Source: Candidatus Stackebrandtia faecavium
GTDB lineage: Bacteria; Actinomycetota; Actinomycetes; Mycobacteriales; Micromonosporaceae
NCBI GenBank assembly: GCA_019112895.1
Contig: DXIM01000189.1
Span: 1 to 64,000 of the forward strand
DNA: 64,000 bases
Direction: 5' to 3'
Part shown: in pieces, positions 9,726 through 18,150 of the stretch
How positions within the stretch are numbered: the stretch's first letter is position 1
How the letters are laid out: each line of letters opens with the position of its first letter
Made by a program: the position numbers and the translations under genes
The notes under the pieces: model-generated
Databases searched by the model: none
Told to the model about the DNA's origin: nothing
What the model saw: only the letters and a program-made list of their open reading frames with translations

Positions 9726-10328
9726 ATGGCAGCTGAGAAGCGCCAGAGCGGTTCGGGCGGCGACGGTCGTCGTCGGGACCGCCGTGACGGTGGCCGCGGC
9801 AAGGACGCGGACAAGACACCGCACATTGAAAAAGTCGTCAGCATCAACCGGGTGGCCAAGGTCGTCAAGGGTGGTCGTCGCTTCAGCTTCACCGCTCTCG
9901 TCGTCGTCGGAGACGGCAACGGCCAGGTCGGTGTCGGATACGGCAAGGCCAAAGAGGTGCCTGCAGCCATCGCCAAGGGTGTGGAAGAAGGCAAGAAGAA
10001 CTTCTTCACCGTGCCCCGCATCGCCGGCACCATCCCGCACCCGGTGTTGGGCGAGGACGCCGCCGGCGTCGTACTGCTGAAGCCGGCCAGCGCCGGTACC
10101 GGTGTTATCGCCGGTGGTTCCGTGCGCGCCGTGCTGGAATGCGCAGGCATCCAGGACGTGCTCAGCAAGAGCCTCGGCTCCGGTAACGCGATCAACATCG
10201 TTCACGCCACGGTTGCGGCGCTGAAGATGCTCGAGTCGCCTGAGATGGTTGCGGCGCGCCGTGGCCTCCCGATCGAAGACGTCGCGCCTGCCGCCATGCT
10301 GCGTGCTCGCGCCGGCGTCGACGCGTAA
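9726..10328 (+). CDS. rpsE: 30S ribosomal protein S5
   Basis: S5 (uS5) helps unwind mRNA at the entry tunnel and affects accuracy. The 200-residue product has a charged Gly/Arg-rich N-terminal extension of about 35 residues typical of actinobacteria. Then come [20 protein letters not shown] and the [17 protein letters not shown] motif, and [12 protein letters not shown] near the C-terminal domain. Preceded by a good AGGAAGG. Confidence 0.98.
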   Translation: MAAEKRQSGSGGDGRRRDRRDGGRGKDADKTPHIEKVVSINRVAKVVKGGRRFSFTALVVVGDGNGQVGVGYGKAKEVPAAIAKGVEEGKKNFFTVPRIAGTIPHPVLGEDAAGVVLLKPASAGTGVIAGGSVRAVLECAGIQDVLSKSLGSGNAINIVHATVAALKMLESPEMVAARRGLPIEDVAPAAMLRARAGVDA

Positions 10329-10343
10329 GGGGGTTTGCACGTC

Positions 10344-10526
10344 ATGGCACGTTTGCAAGTTACTCAGAAGCGTTCGAAAATCGGCGTCAAGCCGAACCAG
10401 CGCCAAACACTTCGGTCGCTGGGCCTGAAAAGGATCAACGACGTTGTCGTCAAGGACGACCGCCCGGAGATCCGCGGCATGATCAAAACCGTGACTCATC
10501 TCGTCGCGGTTGAGGAGGTCGAGTAG
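10344..10526 (+). CDS. rpmD: 50S ribosomal protein L30
   Basis: L30 (uL30), a small 50S protein present in most actinobacteria. The 60-residue product from ATG 10344 begins [20 protein letters not shown] and contains [20 protein letters not shown]; this matches the family length. A TTG three codons upstream is in frame but unlikely. rplO follows after 3 nt. Confidence 0.97.
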   Translation: MARLQVTQKRSKIGVKPNQRQTLRSLGLKRINDVVVKDDRPEIRGMIKTVTHLVAVEEVE

Positions 10527-10529
10527 ACG

Positions 10530-10982
10530 ATGACGATCAAACTTCATCACCTGCGTCCGGCCCCGGGTTCGAATAAGGCGAAGACCCGTGTTGGCCGCGG
10601 TGAAGCATCCAAGGGTAAAACCGCGGGGCGAGGCACCAAAGGTACGCGCGCTCGCAAGAACGTACCCGCATACTTCGAAAGCGGTCATGTGCCGTTGCAC
10701 ATGCGGCTGCCGAAGTTGCGTGGCTTCAAAAACCGGTTCAAGGTCCCGTACCAGGTCGTGAACCTGGACAAGCTGGGCAAGCTGTTCCCTGAGGGCGGCA
10801 CTGTCGGCCCGCAGGATCTGGTGAAGGCCGGTGCAGTGCGCAAGGGCCAGCCCGTGAAGGTGTTGGGTTCCGGAGACCTGTCGATCAAACTCGAGATCTC
10901 TGCTCACGCATTTTCCGGTTCTGCAAAGGACAAGATCATTGCCGCCGGTGGCTCCGCCGCCGTTGTAGGCAAGAAAAACTAG
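10530..10982 (+). CDS. rplO: 50S ribosomal protein L15
   Basis: L15 (uL15), a late-assembly 50S protein. The 150-residue product starts [20 protein letters not shown] and has [21 protein letters not shown] and the C-terminal [19 protein letters not shown] motif. Last gene of the spc ribosomal block before secY. A hairpin terminator follows within 10 nt. Confidence 0.98.
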   Translation: MTIKLHHLRPAPGSNKAKTRVGRGEASKGKTAGRGTKGTRARKNVPAYFESGHVPLHMRLPKLRGFKNRFKVPYQVVNLDKLGKLFPEGGTVGPQDLVKAGAVRKGQPVKVLGSGDLSIKLEISAHAFSGSAKDKIIAAGGSAAVVGKKN

Positions 10983-10987
10983 TCAAT

Positions 10988-11022
10988 GAGGGCCCGCTGC
11001 CAGATCGGTGGGCCCTCTTGTC
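10988..11022 (+). terminator. Hairpin terminator between rplO and secY
   Basis: GAGGGCCC (10988-10995) pairs with GGGCCCTC (11010-11017), 8 bp around a 14-nt loop, followed by TTGTCAT. It probably reduces read-through into secY, which then needs its own promoter in the following 160 nt. Confidence 0.55.
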
Positions 11023-11188
11023 ATCGCAAAACCGCCCGATATCGCTGCTTATCTATAGAAGGTGGCACCGGGTGCTGACTAAACCCACGTAGGGCTGTTA
11101 AAGTCCCCAAGTCGGCTCGTATTGAGCCCGGACCGCTCACGCCCATCGCCACTGACCCCGGTGGCGACAGTTGCTGGAGGAACCTGAG

Positions 11189-12541
11189 TTGCTCACCGCA
11201 TTCTTCAGCGCATTTCGGACGCCCGATCTGCGCAAGAAGATCCTCTTTACTCTGTTCATCCTGGGCCTGTATCGGTTTGGTGCTCAGATCCCGAGCCCGG
11301 GCGTTTCGTACGCGAATGTTCAGGCGTGTCTGCCTGACTCCGATGGTGGCGCGGGCGTTTTCACACTGTTGAACATGTTCTCCGGTGGCGCGCTGCTGCA
11401 GCTTTCGGTGTTCGCGCTCGGAATCATGCCGTACATTACGGCGAGCATTATCTTGCAACTGTTGACCGTCGTGATCCCGCGACTGGAGCAGTTGAAGAAG
11501 GAGGGCCCGGCCGGCCAAGCCAAGATCACGCAATACACGCGTTACTTGACTCTTGGGCTCGCTGTGCTGCAGGCCTCCGGCTACATCGCTTTGGCCCGTT
11601 CCGGGCAGTTGTTCGGAGATAACCCGAAGCCGGTGTGTAAAGACATTATTGCGGACACGGCCGGCAATGAGACTGCTGGCGTGCCGATGTGGATGACCTT
11701 GACGGTCGTGGTATCGGTCATGACCGCCGGTACCGCGGTGATCATGTGGTTCGGTGAGCTGATCACCGACCGCGGCGTCGGTAACGGTATGTCTGTGCTG
11801 ATCTTCGCTTCGATCGCGGCACAGATGCCGGGACAGATCTGGGCGATCCAACAGACCGAGCAGAACTGGTTCCTGTTCGGCGGCATTATCGCGATCGGTA
11901 TCGTGATCATCGCGCTCGTTGTCTTCATTGAACAGTCGCAGCGGCGGATTCCGGTCCAATATGCGAAACGTATGGTCGGGCGTCGCATGTACGGCGGTAC
12001 GTCGACATACATCCCGCTGAAGGTCAACCAGGCCGGCGTTATTCCGCTGATCTTCGGTTCCGCGTTGCTGTACATCCCGATGTTGATCTCGCAGTTCTAC
12101 CAGAACTCTTCGGAGCCGCCCGCCTGGGTGCGCTGGACCAACGAGTACATGCAGCCCGGTAACCCGGTCTACATCATCGCGTACTTCCTGTTGATCATCT
12201 TCTTCACGTACTTCTACGTGTCGATCAACTTCAACCCGAACGATGTCGCAGATAACATGAAGAAGGCTGGCGGCTTCGTCCCGGGCGTGCGCCCAGGTAA
12301 ACCGACGGCGCAGTACCTGGACCGGATCCTGTCGCGCCTGACTTTCCCCGGCTCGATTTACTTGGCAATCATTTCGATCCTGCCCAACATCGCGATTGTT
12401 GTGTTCGGTGGTTCGCAAGTGTTCCAGCAGTTCCCGTTCGGCGGCGCGGCCGTGCTGATCATGGTGGGCGTTGGTCTGGAAAGCGTTAAACAGATCGAAA
12501 GCCAGCTGATGCAGCGGAACTACGAAGGATTCCTTCGCTAA
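11189..12541 (+). CDS. secY: Protein translocase subunit SecY
   Basis: Channel subunit of the SecYEG translocon in the cytoplasmic membrane. The TTG at 11189 is chosen because it yields LLTAFFSAFRTPDLRKKILF, the normal SecY start, and has GGAGG at 11176-11180, 8 nt upstream. An in-frame TTG at 11171 would place that Shine-Dalgarno inside the gene. The 450-residue product has ten hydrophobic segments, the plug region near residues 30-70, and the conserved RRIPVQYAKRMVGRRMYGG loop. secY-adk-map is the standard order. Confidence 0.96.
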   Translation: MLTAFFSAFRTPDLRKKILFTLFILGLYRFGAQIPSPGVSYANVQACLPDSDGGAGVFTLLNMFSGGALLQLSVFALGIMPYITASIILQLLTVVIPRLEQLKKEGPAGQAKITQYTRYLTLGLAVLQASGYIALARSGQLFGDNPKPVCKDIIADTAGNETAGVPMWMTLTVVVSVMTAGTAVIMWFGELITDRGVGNGMSVLIFASIAAQMPGQIWAIQQTEQNWFLFGGIIAIGIVIIALVVFIEQSQRRIPVQYAKRMVGRRMYGGTSTYIPLKVNQAGVIPLIFGSALLYIPMLISQFYQNSSEPPAWVRWTNEYMQPGNPVYIIAYFLLIIFFTYFYVSINFNPNDVADNMKKAGGFVPGVRPGKPTAQYLDRILSRLTFPGSIYLAIISILPNIAIVVFGGSQVFQQFPFGGAAVLIMVGVGLESVKQIESQLMQRNYEGFLR

Positions 12542-12553
12542 AGGGGGCAGCGT

Positions 12554-13207
12554 ATGAGGCTGGTATTGGTCGGACCACCGGGTGCCGGTAAAGGCACACA
12601 GGCTGAGTTCGTGGCTACGCAGCTGTCGGTGCCCAAGATTTCGACTGGCGACATCTTCCGCGCGAACGTCACCGGCGGTACCGAGCTGGGGATCGAAGCG
12701 AAGCGGTACATGGATGCTGGCGACCTGGTCCCCGATGAAGTAACCATCAACATGGTGCGTGATCGGCTCGGCGAAGCCGACGCCGCCGACGGTTTTCTGT
12801 TGGATGGGTTCCCCAGGACCGTGCCGCAAGCACAGGCGCTCGACAAGCTCCTGGCTGACATGGGCACGGGTCTGGACCTGGTACTGGAGCTGGTCGTCGA
12901 CGACGACGAGGTCATCCGCCGGCTCTCGGGCCGTAGGACGTGCCGTGGTTGCGGCAAGATCTGGCATGTCGAATTCGATCAGCCGCAGGTCGAGGACGTG
13001 TGCGACCGCTGCGGTAGCGAGCTCTACCAGCGCGACGACGACAAGCCGGACACGGTCGCGAATCGCCTGCGTGTCTACGCGCGCGACACCGCCCCGTTGA
13101 TCGGTTTCTACGGCAAGGCCGGAAAGCTGGTTGGTCTCGACGCGACCGGGCCGGTCGAGGATGTCACCGCCCGTGCGATGGCGATCTTGTCGTCATACGA
13201 GGCGTAG
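12554..13207 (+). CDS. adk: Adenylate kinase
   Basis: Interconverts ATP + AMP and 2 ADP. The 217-residue product has the P-loop [10 protein letters not shown] at residues 7-16, the AMP-binding and [13 protein letters not shown] motifs, and a long LID domain. The LID contains a zinc site of four Cys (CRGC and CDRC), the form found in Gram-positive bacteria. AGGGGG precedes ATG 12554. It sits between secY and map, as usual. Confidence 0.98.
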   Translation: MRLVLVGPPGAGKGTQAEFVATQLSVPKISTGDIFRANVTGGTELGIEAKRYMDAGDLVPDEVTINMVRDRLGEADAADGFLLDGFPRTVPQAQALDKLLADMGTGLDLVLELVVDDDEVIRRLSGRRTCRGCGKIWHVEFDQPQVEDVCDRCGSELYQRDDDKPDTVANRLRVYARDTAPLIGFYGKAGKLVGLDATGPVEDVTARAMAILSSYEA

Positions 13208-13215
13208 TTCGCGGG

Positions 13216-14055
13216 ATGTTTGGCAGACAAGACGTGATCGAGTACAAGACAACTGAACAGTTCGTCAAGATGCGCCGAGCTGGGCTCGTGGTGGCGGCCG
13301 TACATGAGGCGATGCGTGAGGCGGTTCGCCCGGGCGTCAACACCAAAGAGTTGGATGAAATAGCTGAAGATGTCATCCGTTCGCGCGGCGGGGTCCCGTC
13401 GTTCCTCGGCTACGACATCGGCATGGGGCCGTATCCGGCCTCGATTTGCACTTCGGTGAACGCCCAGGTGGTTCATGCGATTCCGTCGAAACGGCAGTCC
13501 CTGGCGAAGGGCGACCTGATCTCGATCGACGTGGGCGCGATCGTGGATGGCTGGCACGGCGACGCGGCCATCACTTTGCCCGTCGGTGAGGTTTCCGCGG
13601 AGCTGCAGACTTTGACCTCGGTGTGCGAGGACGCGATGTGGGCGGGAATCGCCGCCGCCGGTACTGGGAAACGTCTCGGCGACGTGTCTAACGCGATCCA
13701 GCGCTGCGTCGAAAACGCTCCACGTGAATACGGAATCGTGACTGGATTCGGTGGTCACGGTATCGGCACCCAGATGCATCAGGACCCGCACATTCTGAAC
13801 TATGGTCGTGCCGGCAAGGGCGTCAAGTTGAAACGCGGTATGGCTTTGGCGATCGAGCCAATGATCACGCTCGGCAGCGACGACACGGTCGAGGAATCCG
13901 ACGGCTGGACCGTCGTGACTGACGATGGTTCGATCGCGGCCCATGTTGAGCATTCGATCGCGTTGTGCGGGGACGGTCTGTGGGTGTTGACCGCGCCCGA
14001 TGGGGGCGTTGGCCGTCTCGGCGAAGCGGCTATATCGCAACTGGCCTTGGAGTAA
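13216..14055 (+). CDS. map: Methionine aminopeptidase type I
   Basis: Removes N-terminal Met from nascent proteins. The 279-residue product has the pita-bread fold metal ligands: Asp in DVGAIVDGWHGDAAI (two), His in GHGIGTQMHQDPH, and Glu in AIEPM and VEHSIALCGD. ATG 13216 lies 8 nt after adk, though the Shine-Dalgarno is weak; a GTG 6 codons later is an alternative start. In related actinobacteria infA normally follows; here four other genes intervene. Confidence 0.96.
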   Translation: MFGRQDVIEYKTTEQFVKMRRAGLVVAAVHEAMREAVRPGVNTKELDEIAEDVIRSRGGVPSFLGYDIGMGPYPASICTSVNAQVVHAIPSKRQSLAKGDLISIDVGAIVDGWHGDAAITLPVGEVSAELQTLTSVCEDAMWAGIAAAGTGKRLGDVSNAIQRCVENAPREYGIVTGFGGHGIGTQMHQDPHILNYGRAGKGVKLKRGMALAIEPMITLGSDDTVEESDGWTVVTDDGSIAAHVEHSIALCGDGLWVLTAPDGGVGRLGEAAISQLALE

Positions 14056-14140
14056 GCCGTATTGCGCATTAACTGCGCTCTATCCGATACCGCGGTAGTG
14101 GCAGAATAGGTGTAGGCCCTGCTGATTTGAGGAGAGTGCG

Positions 14141-14587
14141 GTGCAACGTCGGGACTTGCGAGCGGCCGATTCCGACCGGCAAGCCATCAGTGACCGTCTA
14201 CGAATAGCTGCCCAGGACGGCCGGCTCGACGTGCACGAGTACGACGAACGCTTGCAGATGGCCTTGGCTGCGAAAACTTTCGGAGAACTCGATGACCTGG
14301 TGGCGGATCTTCCGGACGTGCGTCCCGAAGACAAATCCCGGGTATCGAGAGTCGACAACGACACGGTCGATTCCGTCGATGACGACGATGATGAGGACGA
14401 CGACTCCAACGACATCCGCAACGTGTGGGTGAGTCTGGGTGGGGCCGCCGTTTTCTTCACCGGGCTTTGGGTCCTTGGCTGGATCGGCAGTGGTGGCGCG
14501 CCGCCGTTCTACTGGCCGCTGTGGATACTCGGGTTCTGGACTATCGGGGCGGTCGTGACCACTATGCACCGCACGCTGAAGCGGTGA
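14141..14587 (+). CDS. DUF1707 (SHOCT-like) protein with two-helix membrane tail
   Basis: The first about 55 residues form an actinobacterial DUF1707 domain: LRAADSDRQAISDRLRIAAQ, then GRLDVHEYDERLQMALAAKT. A very acidic Asp-rich linker (about residues 65-90) follows, then two predicted transmembrane segments (AAVFFTGLWVLGWIG and FYWPLWILGFWTIGAVV) of the 2TM kind. GTG start with GGAGAG upstream. DUF1707 has no established biochemical role; many such proteins are membrane-anchored. A paralog follows directly downstream. Confidence 0.85.
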   Translation: MQRRDLRAADSDRQAISDRLRIAAQDGRLDVHEYDERLQMALAAKTFGELDDLVADLPDVRPEDKSRVSRVDNDTVDSVDDDDDEDDDSNDIRNVWVSLGGAAVFFTGLWVLGWIGSGGAPPFYWPLWILGFWTIGAVVTTMHRTLKR

Positions 14588-14704
14588 CACGAAGACGGAG
14601 TCGCCGTGATGTGCTTGTCCTGTCGGTGATGTGAGGTTGGGTCCCGTTGCTGCGTAAGTAATCTGACTACCTGTATCCCGCGACGACTGTGAGACCGGTG
14701 CTCG

Positions 14705-15211
14705 ATGGCGAACGATAAAGACGACCTGCGTATCGGCGATTCCGATCGCGAATTGGTGTCGCGACTGCTCAAATCCGCGGTGGAGGAGGGGCGGTTGACT
14801 CTCGTCGAATATGACGGACGTCTGCAACGGATTCACAGCGCTAAAACGGTCGGCGATCTTACGCCGATATTTCAAGACCTGGTCGCGTCGGGTAACCGGC
14901 GGAACTTCAGCGAGCACGGGTCCGCGCCGTCGAAATCGTACGCGGCCAAGAGTCGCGCGAAGACCGGGACTCCTGCGTGGATCAAATGGATGTGGTTCGG
15001 CTGGGCCGTGCCGGTAACGTTGTGCGTGGTCATCTGGTTGATCCTCGTGGTGACTGAACTCGAGCTCCAATATTTCTGGCCGATCTGGGTGGCGGGGCCG
15101 TTGGGCGCAGTCATCGGTTCGGTGACGGTGATGGAGCGGTGGATGATTCGACCCGTTTTGCTTGAACGTGACGCGCGTCGCAACGATGGTGAAGAATTTT
15201 CTCGAAGCTGA
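14705..15211 (+). CDS. DUF1707 protein with two-helix membrane tail (paralog)
   Basis: A second 168-residue DUF1707 protein: LRIGDSDRELVSRLLKSAVE, then GRLTLVEYDGRLQRIHSAKT. The linker is basic and Ser/Lys-rich rather than acidic. Two transmembrane segments follow (AVPVTLCVVIWLILVV and IWVAGPLGAVIGSVTV). Same domain order as the gene upstream, so a tandem duplication that diverged in the linker is likely. A 117-nt gap separates them. Function unknown. Confidence 0.85.
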   Translation: MANDKDDLRIGDSDRELVSRLLKSAVEEGRLTLVEYDGRLQRIHSAKTVGDLTPIFQDLVASGNRRNFSEHGSAPSKSYAAKSRAKTGTPAWIKWMWFGWAVPVTLCVVIWLILVVTELELQYFWPIWVAGPLGAVIGSVTVMERWMIRPVLLERDARRNDGEEFSRS

Positions 15212-15228
15212 TGGCGTAGACACTAACT

Positions 15229-15873
15229 GTGGACTTTTTGGCAGAGAACGGTTTTACGGTATTCGGGCAACACGTCGCTTGGACCGAGTTCATTGGTCAG
15301 GTTGCCGCGATCGCCGTGGTGTTCTTGGCCGCTAAACGCACCTTGTGGGTGTGGCCGGTGCAGATCTTGGCCACTGCCATGCTGTTCATCGTCTATACCC
15401 AGGCCGATCTTGGCGGAATGCGGGACCGTCAGGTCGCGATCTTCTTGATTTCGGCTTACGGCTGGTGGATGTGGTCTCGGCACCGCAAGAGCGTTTTCGG
15501 GGTGCCGGTACGACGAGCGCGCCCGAAGGAGTGGTGGGGCCTCGGGGCAGCAATGGTGCTCGGCACCGCAGGCTTCGCCGGGTACCTGTTTTGGGCCGGA
15601 ACGTCGTGGGCGCCCATTCCTGACGCGTGGATTTTTGTCGGCTCGATCGTCGCTTTCGCGGCGCAAGGCCGTGGCCTCGTCGAGTTCTGGTTTGTGTGGC
15701 TGGCGGTCGACGCGGTCGGGGTGCCGCTGCAGTTGGCTTCCGGGCTGTACTTTTCTGCACTGGTGTACACGATCTTCGCGGTCCTGGTGGTCCGAGGCTA
15801 TTTGACCTGGGTCAAAGCTGCGCGGCAGCTCGTCGCAGACGAGTCCGTGGACGCATCAAAACCCGGAACGTGA
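15229..15873 (+). CDS. pnuC: PnuC-like nicotinamide riboside transporter
   Basis: Integral membrane protein of 214 residues with about seven hydrophobic segments. The region TEFIGQVAAIAVVFLAAKRT, then WVWPVQILATAMLFIVY and YGWWMWSRHRK, is typical of PnuC, which moves nicotinamide riboside by facilitated diffusion for NAD synthesis. GTG start at 15229, 17 nt after the DUF1707 gene, so co-transcription is possible. No NAD-linked gene is beside it, so the substrate is by family only. Confidence 0.8.
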   Translation: MDFLAENGFTVFGQHVAWTEFIGQVAAIAVVFLAAKRTLWVWPVQILATAMLFIVYTQADLGGMRDRQVAIFLISAYGWWMWSRHRKSVFGVPVRRARPKEWWGLGAAMVLGTAGFAGYLFWAGTSWAPIPDAWIFVGSIVAFAAQGRGLVEFWFVWLAVDAVGVPLQLASGLYFSALVYTIFAVLVVRGYLTWVKAARQLVADESVDASKPGT

Positions 15874-15994
15874 ATGCCGGGTTGGACGATCAAGTGTGTC
15901 GGAGGTATCACGTAAAGTCGCTGGTCATTCGGTCGTCGAATCCTGCCAGAGCGGCCATGGTGTGCCGGGTCACGTTCCCGTACTCTCATGCAGG

Positions 15995-16630
15995 ATGAAT
16001 GCGAATTCAAGTTCGAATCCTTCGAATAACTATCTCCGTGATTCAGCGGCCTTTCTGCGTTCGTGGCTGAAAGCTCCCGGACGGGTAGGCAGCGTATGGC
16101 CGTCGTCGCGGTTTCTCGCGCGCGCGGCAACCAAATCGATATTCGACTATGACTCACCGACCGTCGTCGAGCTCGGCCCCGGCACGGGTCCGATGACGGA
16201 CGTGATCCAAAAGCACATGGAGTCCACCGGCAAAGGTAAGCACATCGCGGTCGAACTCAACGACGACTTCGTGCAGCGCTTGGGGGAGCGCTTCCCGAAG
16301 CTCGATCTCGTGAATGAGTCGGCGGTGGAACTGCCGCGCATCTTGAAGGAACGCGACCTGGCGCACGCCGACGTCATCATCAGCGGTTTGCCGTTCGGCG
16401 CGTTCCCTGAGCAATTGCAGACCGACATCATGGACGCCGTCGTCGCCTGCCTCGAACCGGAGCGGGGCACGTTCTCGTCGTTCAACTTCGTCGGTTCGCT
16501 GTGGGCGCCGATCGGGCGCCGCTACCACCGGATGCTGAAGGAACGTTTCCAGGACGTCTCGCTGGGAGCGCCGGTCATCCTCAACGTTCCCCCGGCTCAA
16601 GTGATCACCACGCACCGACCACAGCTGTGA
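15995..16630 (+). CDS. Class I SAM-dependent methyltransferase (phospholipid N-methyltransferase-like)
   Basis: The 211-residue product has a Rossmann methyltransferase core: motif I VVELGPGTGPMTDVI, acidic residue in HIAVELNDDF, and post-I DVIISGLPFGAFP. An N-terminal FLRSWLKAPGRVGSVWPSSRF segment resembles bacterial phosphatidylethanolamine N-methyltransferases (PmtA) and KsgA-like enzymes. ATG 15995 is chosen because TACTCT (15981-15986) sits 8 nt upstream, fitting a leaderless transcript; a longer in-frame start exists. Substrate not proven. Confidence 0.8.
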   Translation: MNANSSSNPSNNYLRDSAAFLRSWLKAPGRVGSVWPSSRFLARAATKSIFDYDSPTVVELGPGTGPMTDVIQKHMESTGKGKHIAVELNDDFVQRLGERFPKLDLVNESAVELPRILKERDLAHADVIISGLPFGAFPEQLQTDIMDAVVACLEPERGTFSSFNFVGSLWAPIGRRYHRMLKERFQDVSLGAPVILNVPPAQVITTHRPQL

Positions 16631-16673
16631 CACGCCCGACCCCGGGGCGGGTGTTGGGTCGAAATCGCGACGA

Positions 16674-16679
16674 GTAAAC
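16674..16679 (+). promoter_or_regulatory. Candidate -10 box upstream of infA
   Basis: TAAACT inside the dyad CGAGTAAACTCG (16671-16682), about 125 nt before infA. The same 12-mer occurs in front of rplM (26451-26462), where a good -35 is present. The -35 here is weak (GTGTTG at 16651-16656, 17-nt spacer). Confidence 0.45.
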
Positions 16680-16805
16680 TCGTCAGGCGGTGCTGTAAAT
16701 CTGGTACGTCATGCCTATGCGCGCTTCCATCGGGTGACGTCCGCGGCTGAAAGACGAACAGCGCTTTTTAAGTATCGGATCCGATAAGTCACGGTAGCGG
16801 AGGAC

Positions 16806-17027
16806 ATGCCGAAAAAAGACGGCGCGATTGAGATTGAAGGCAAGGTCATCGAACCTCTGCCGAACGCAATGTTTCGGGTGGAGTTGACCAACGGCCACAA
16901 GGTCTTGGCGCACATCAGCGGCAAGATGCGTCAGCACTATATTCGTATCCTCCCTGAGGACAAAGTCGTCGTGGAGCTGTCTCCTTACGACCTGTCCCGC
17001 GGGAGAATCGTCTACCGCTATCGCTGA
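16806..17027 (+). CDS. infA: Translation initiation factor IF-1
   Basis: IF-1 binds the 30S A site and assists IF-2 and IF-3. The 73-residue OB-fold protein begins [16 protein letters not shown] and has [20 protein letters not shown] and the terminal [13 protein letters not shown]. First gene of the alpha-operon neighbourhood, followed 25 nt later by rpmJ. Confidence 0.98.
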   Translation: MPKKDGAIEIEGKVIEPLPNAMFRVELTNGHKVLAHISGKMRQHYIRILPEDKVVVELSPYDLSRGRIVYRYR

Positions 17028-17052
17028 TTGAGACTACGACAAGTAGGGGCTC

Positions 17053-17166
17053 GTGAAAGTACAACCGAGCGTCAAGAAGATATGCAACCGTTGTCGCACC
17101 ATTCGCCGCCACGGCCGGGTCATGGTCATTTGCTCTGACCCCCGCCACAAGCAGCGTCAGGGCTAA
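17053..17166 (+). CDS. rpmJ: 50S ribosomal protein L36
   Basis: L36 (bL36), a zinc-ribbon protein of the 50S subunit, here only 37 residues. The frame GTG 17053 to TAA 17166 reads [20 protein letters not shown] and onward to HKQRQG. Zinc ligands are Cys11, Cys14, Cys27 and His32, the standard CxxC...C...H pattern. It begins MKV rather than ending a longer protein, and lies between infA and rpsM as in other bacteria. Confidence 0.97.
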   Translation: MKVQPSVKKICNRCRTIRRHGRVMVICSDPRHKQRQG

Positions 17167-17181
17167 CGGTCACGCACATCA

Positions 17182-17316
17182 TTCTGTCGAACGCACAGAA
17201 AAGACAACGCTTCTTGCCATGTACATGCGTGCATGACACCCCCGGTCCACCAGGCCGGGGCCACGCCAGGGCTGGCGTGGCAGCAAGAGGCGCAGACCTG
17301 GTGGATATTCGAGGAG
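17182..17316 (+). ncRNA. Candidate structured leader (pseudoknot-like) before rpsM
   Basis: The 162-nt rpmJ-rpsM spacer is highly structured. Hairpin A pairs 17240-17245 with 17255-17260 around a 9-nt loop (TCCACCAGG). Hairpin B follows at once: CCACGCCA/TGGCGTGG (17261-17280). All nine loop-A bases are complementary to CCTGGTGGA at 17297-17305, which ends 5 nt before the rpsM Shine-Dalgarno GAGGAG (17311-17316). A further small hairpin TTCTGT/ACAGAA is at 17182-17200. In E. coli the S4-repressed alpha operon leader is a pseudoknot at the same place in the gene order. Function here is inferred; the base pairing is seen directly. Confidence 0.5.
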
Positions 17317-17328
17317 AAAAGCCCACAT

Positions 17329-17700
17329 ATGGCACGTTTGCTTGGGGTCGATATCCCGCGCGAAAAGCGCGTCGAAATCGCCCTTACCTACATTTTCGGT
17401 GTCGGCCGCACTCTCGCGGCTGAGACCTGCGCGGGAACAGGCATCGACCCGAACACGCGCGTCTACGACCTCACTGACGCTCAGCTGGTGCAGTTGCGGG
17501 ACTGGATCGACAGCAACTACCAGGTCGAAGGTGACCTTCGCCGTGAAGTTGCCGCCGACATCCGTCGCAAGGTCGAAATCGGTTGCTACCAGGGAATCCG
17601 GCACCGCCGCGGCTTGCCGGTCCATGGGCAACGTACCCGCACTAATGCGCGCAGCCGTAAAGGCTCGAAGCGCACAGTCGCCGGCAAGAAGAAGCGGTAA
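17329..17700 (+). CDS. rpsM: 30S ribosomal protein S13
   Basis: S13 (uS13) of the 30S head contacts P-site tRNA and the 50S subunit. ATG 17329 gives 123 residues beginning [19 protein letters not shown]; longer in-frame extensions run through the leader and are rejected. Contains [13 protein letters not shown] (helix-turn segment) and the basic C-terminus [18 protein letters not shown]. The Shine-Dalgarno is GAGGAG with a rather long 12-nt spacing. Confidence 0.98.
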   Translation: MARLLGVDIPREKRVEIALTYIFGVGRTLAAETCAGTGIDPNTRVYDLTDAQLVQLRDWIDSNYQVEGDLRREVAADIRRKVEIGCYQGIRHRRGLPVHGQRTRTNARSRKGSKRTVAGKKKR

Positions 17701-17728
17701 TCAAGGACGCATAGGAGCGCAATAATCA

Positions 17729-18130
17729 ATGGCTGGTGGTAAGCCACGCGGCGGCGGGAAACTGCGCCGTAAAGAAAAAAAGAACGTAGCAGCGGGTAAC
17801 GCACATATCCGCAGCACGTTCAACAACACAATCGTTTCCATTACCGACCCCAGCGGAGCCGTCATCTCCTGGTCCTCGTCTGGCCAGGTGGGCTTCAAGG
17901 GCTCGCGTAAGTCGACCCCATTCGCCGCGCAGATGGCTGCCGAGGCTGCCGCCCGGCGCGCCATGGAACACGGCATGCGCAAGGTCGATGTTTTCGTGAA
18001 GGGCCCCGGCTCGGGGCGTGAAACAGCGATCCGTTCGCTGCAGGCGGCCGGCCTCGAAGTCGGCTCCATTTCTGATGTCACGCCGCAGCCGCACAACGGC
18101 TGCCGTCCGCCCAAGCGGCGCCGAGTTTGA
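17729..18130 (+). CDS. rpsK: 30S ribosomal protein S11
   Basis: S11 (uS11) of the platform near the E site. The 133-residue product contains the hallmark [39 protein letters not shown] and the C-terminal [18 protein letters not shown] segments. Alpha operon order rpsM-rpsK-rpsD-rpoA-rplQ is intact. Confidence 0.98.
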   Translation: MAGGKPRGGGKLRRKEKKNVAAGNAHIRSTFNNTIVSITDPSGAVISWSSSGQVGFKGSRKSTPFAAQMAAEAAARRAMEHGMRKVDVFVKGPGSGRETAIRSLQAAGLEVGSISDVTPQPHNGCRPPKRRRV

Positions 18131-18150
18131 GGTTGGGGGAGTAATACACA

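Noticed and set aside
11021..12967. Very long minus-strand open frame (over 640 codons) antisense to secY and adk
   Set aside because: Result of strong G+C third-position bias in the plus-strand genes; no protein family motif, no Shine-Dalgarno and fully overlapped by certain genes.
16671..16682. 12-mer CGAGTAAACTCG shared by the infA and rplM upstream regions, first taken as a common operator
   Set aside because: The centre TAAACT is a plain -10 box, and at rplM it has a good -35 at 18 nt, so promoter identity explains the match.
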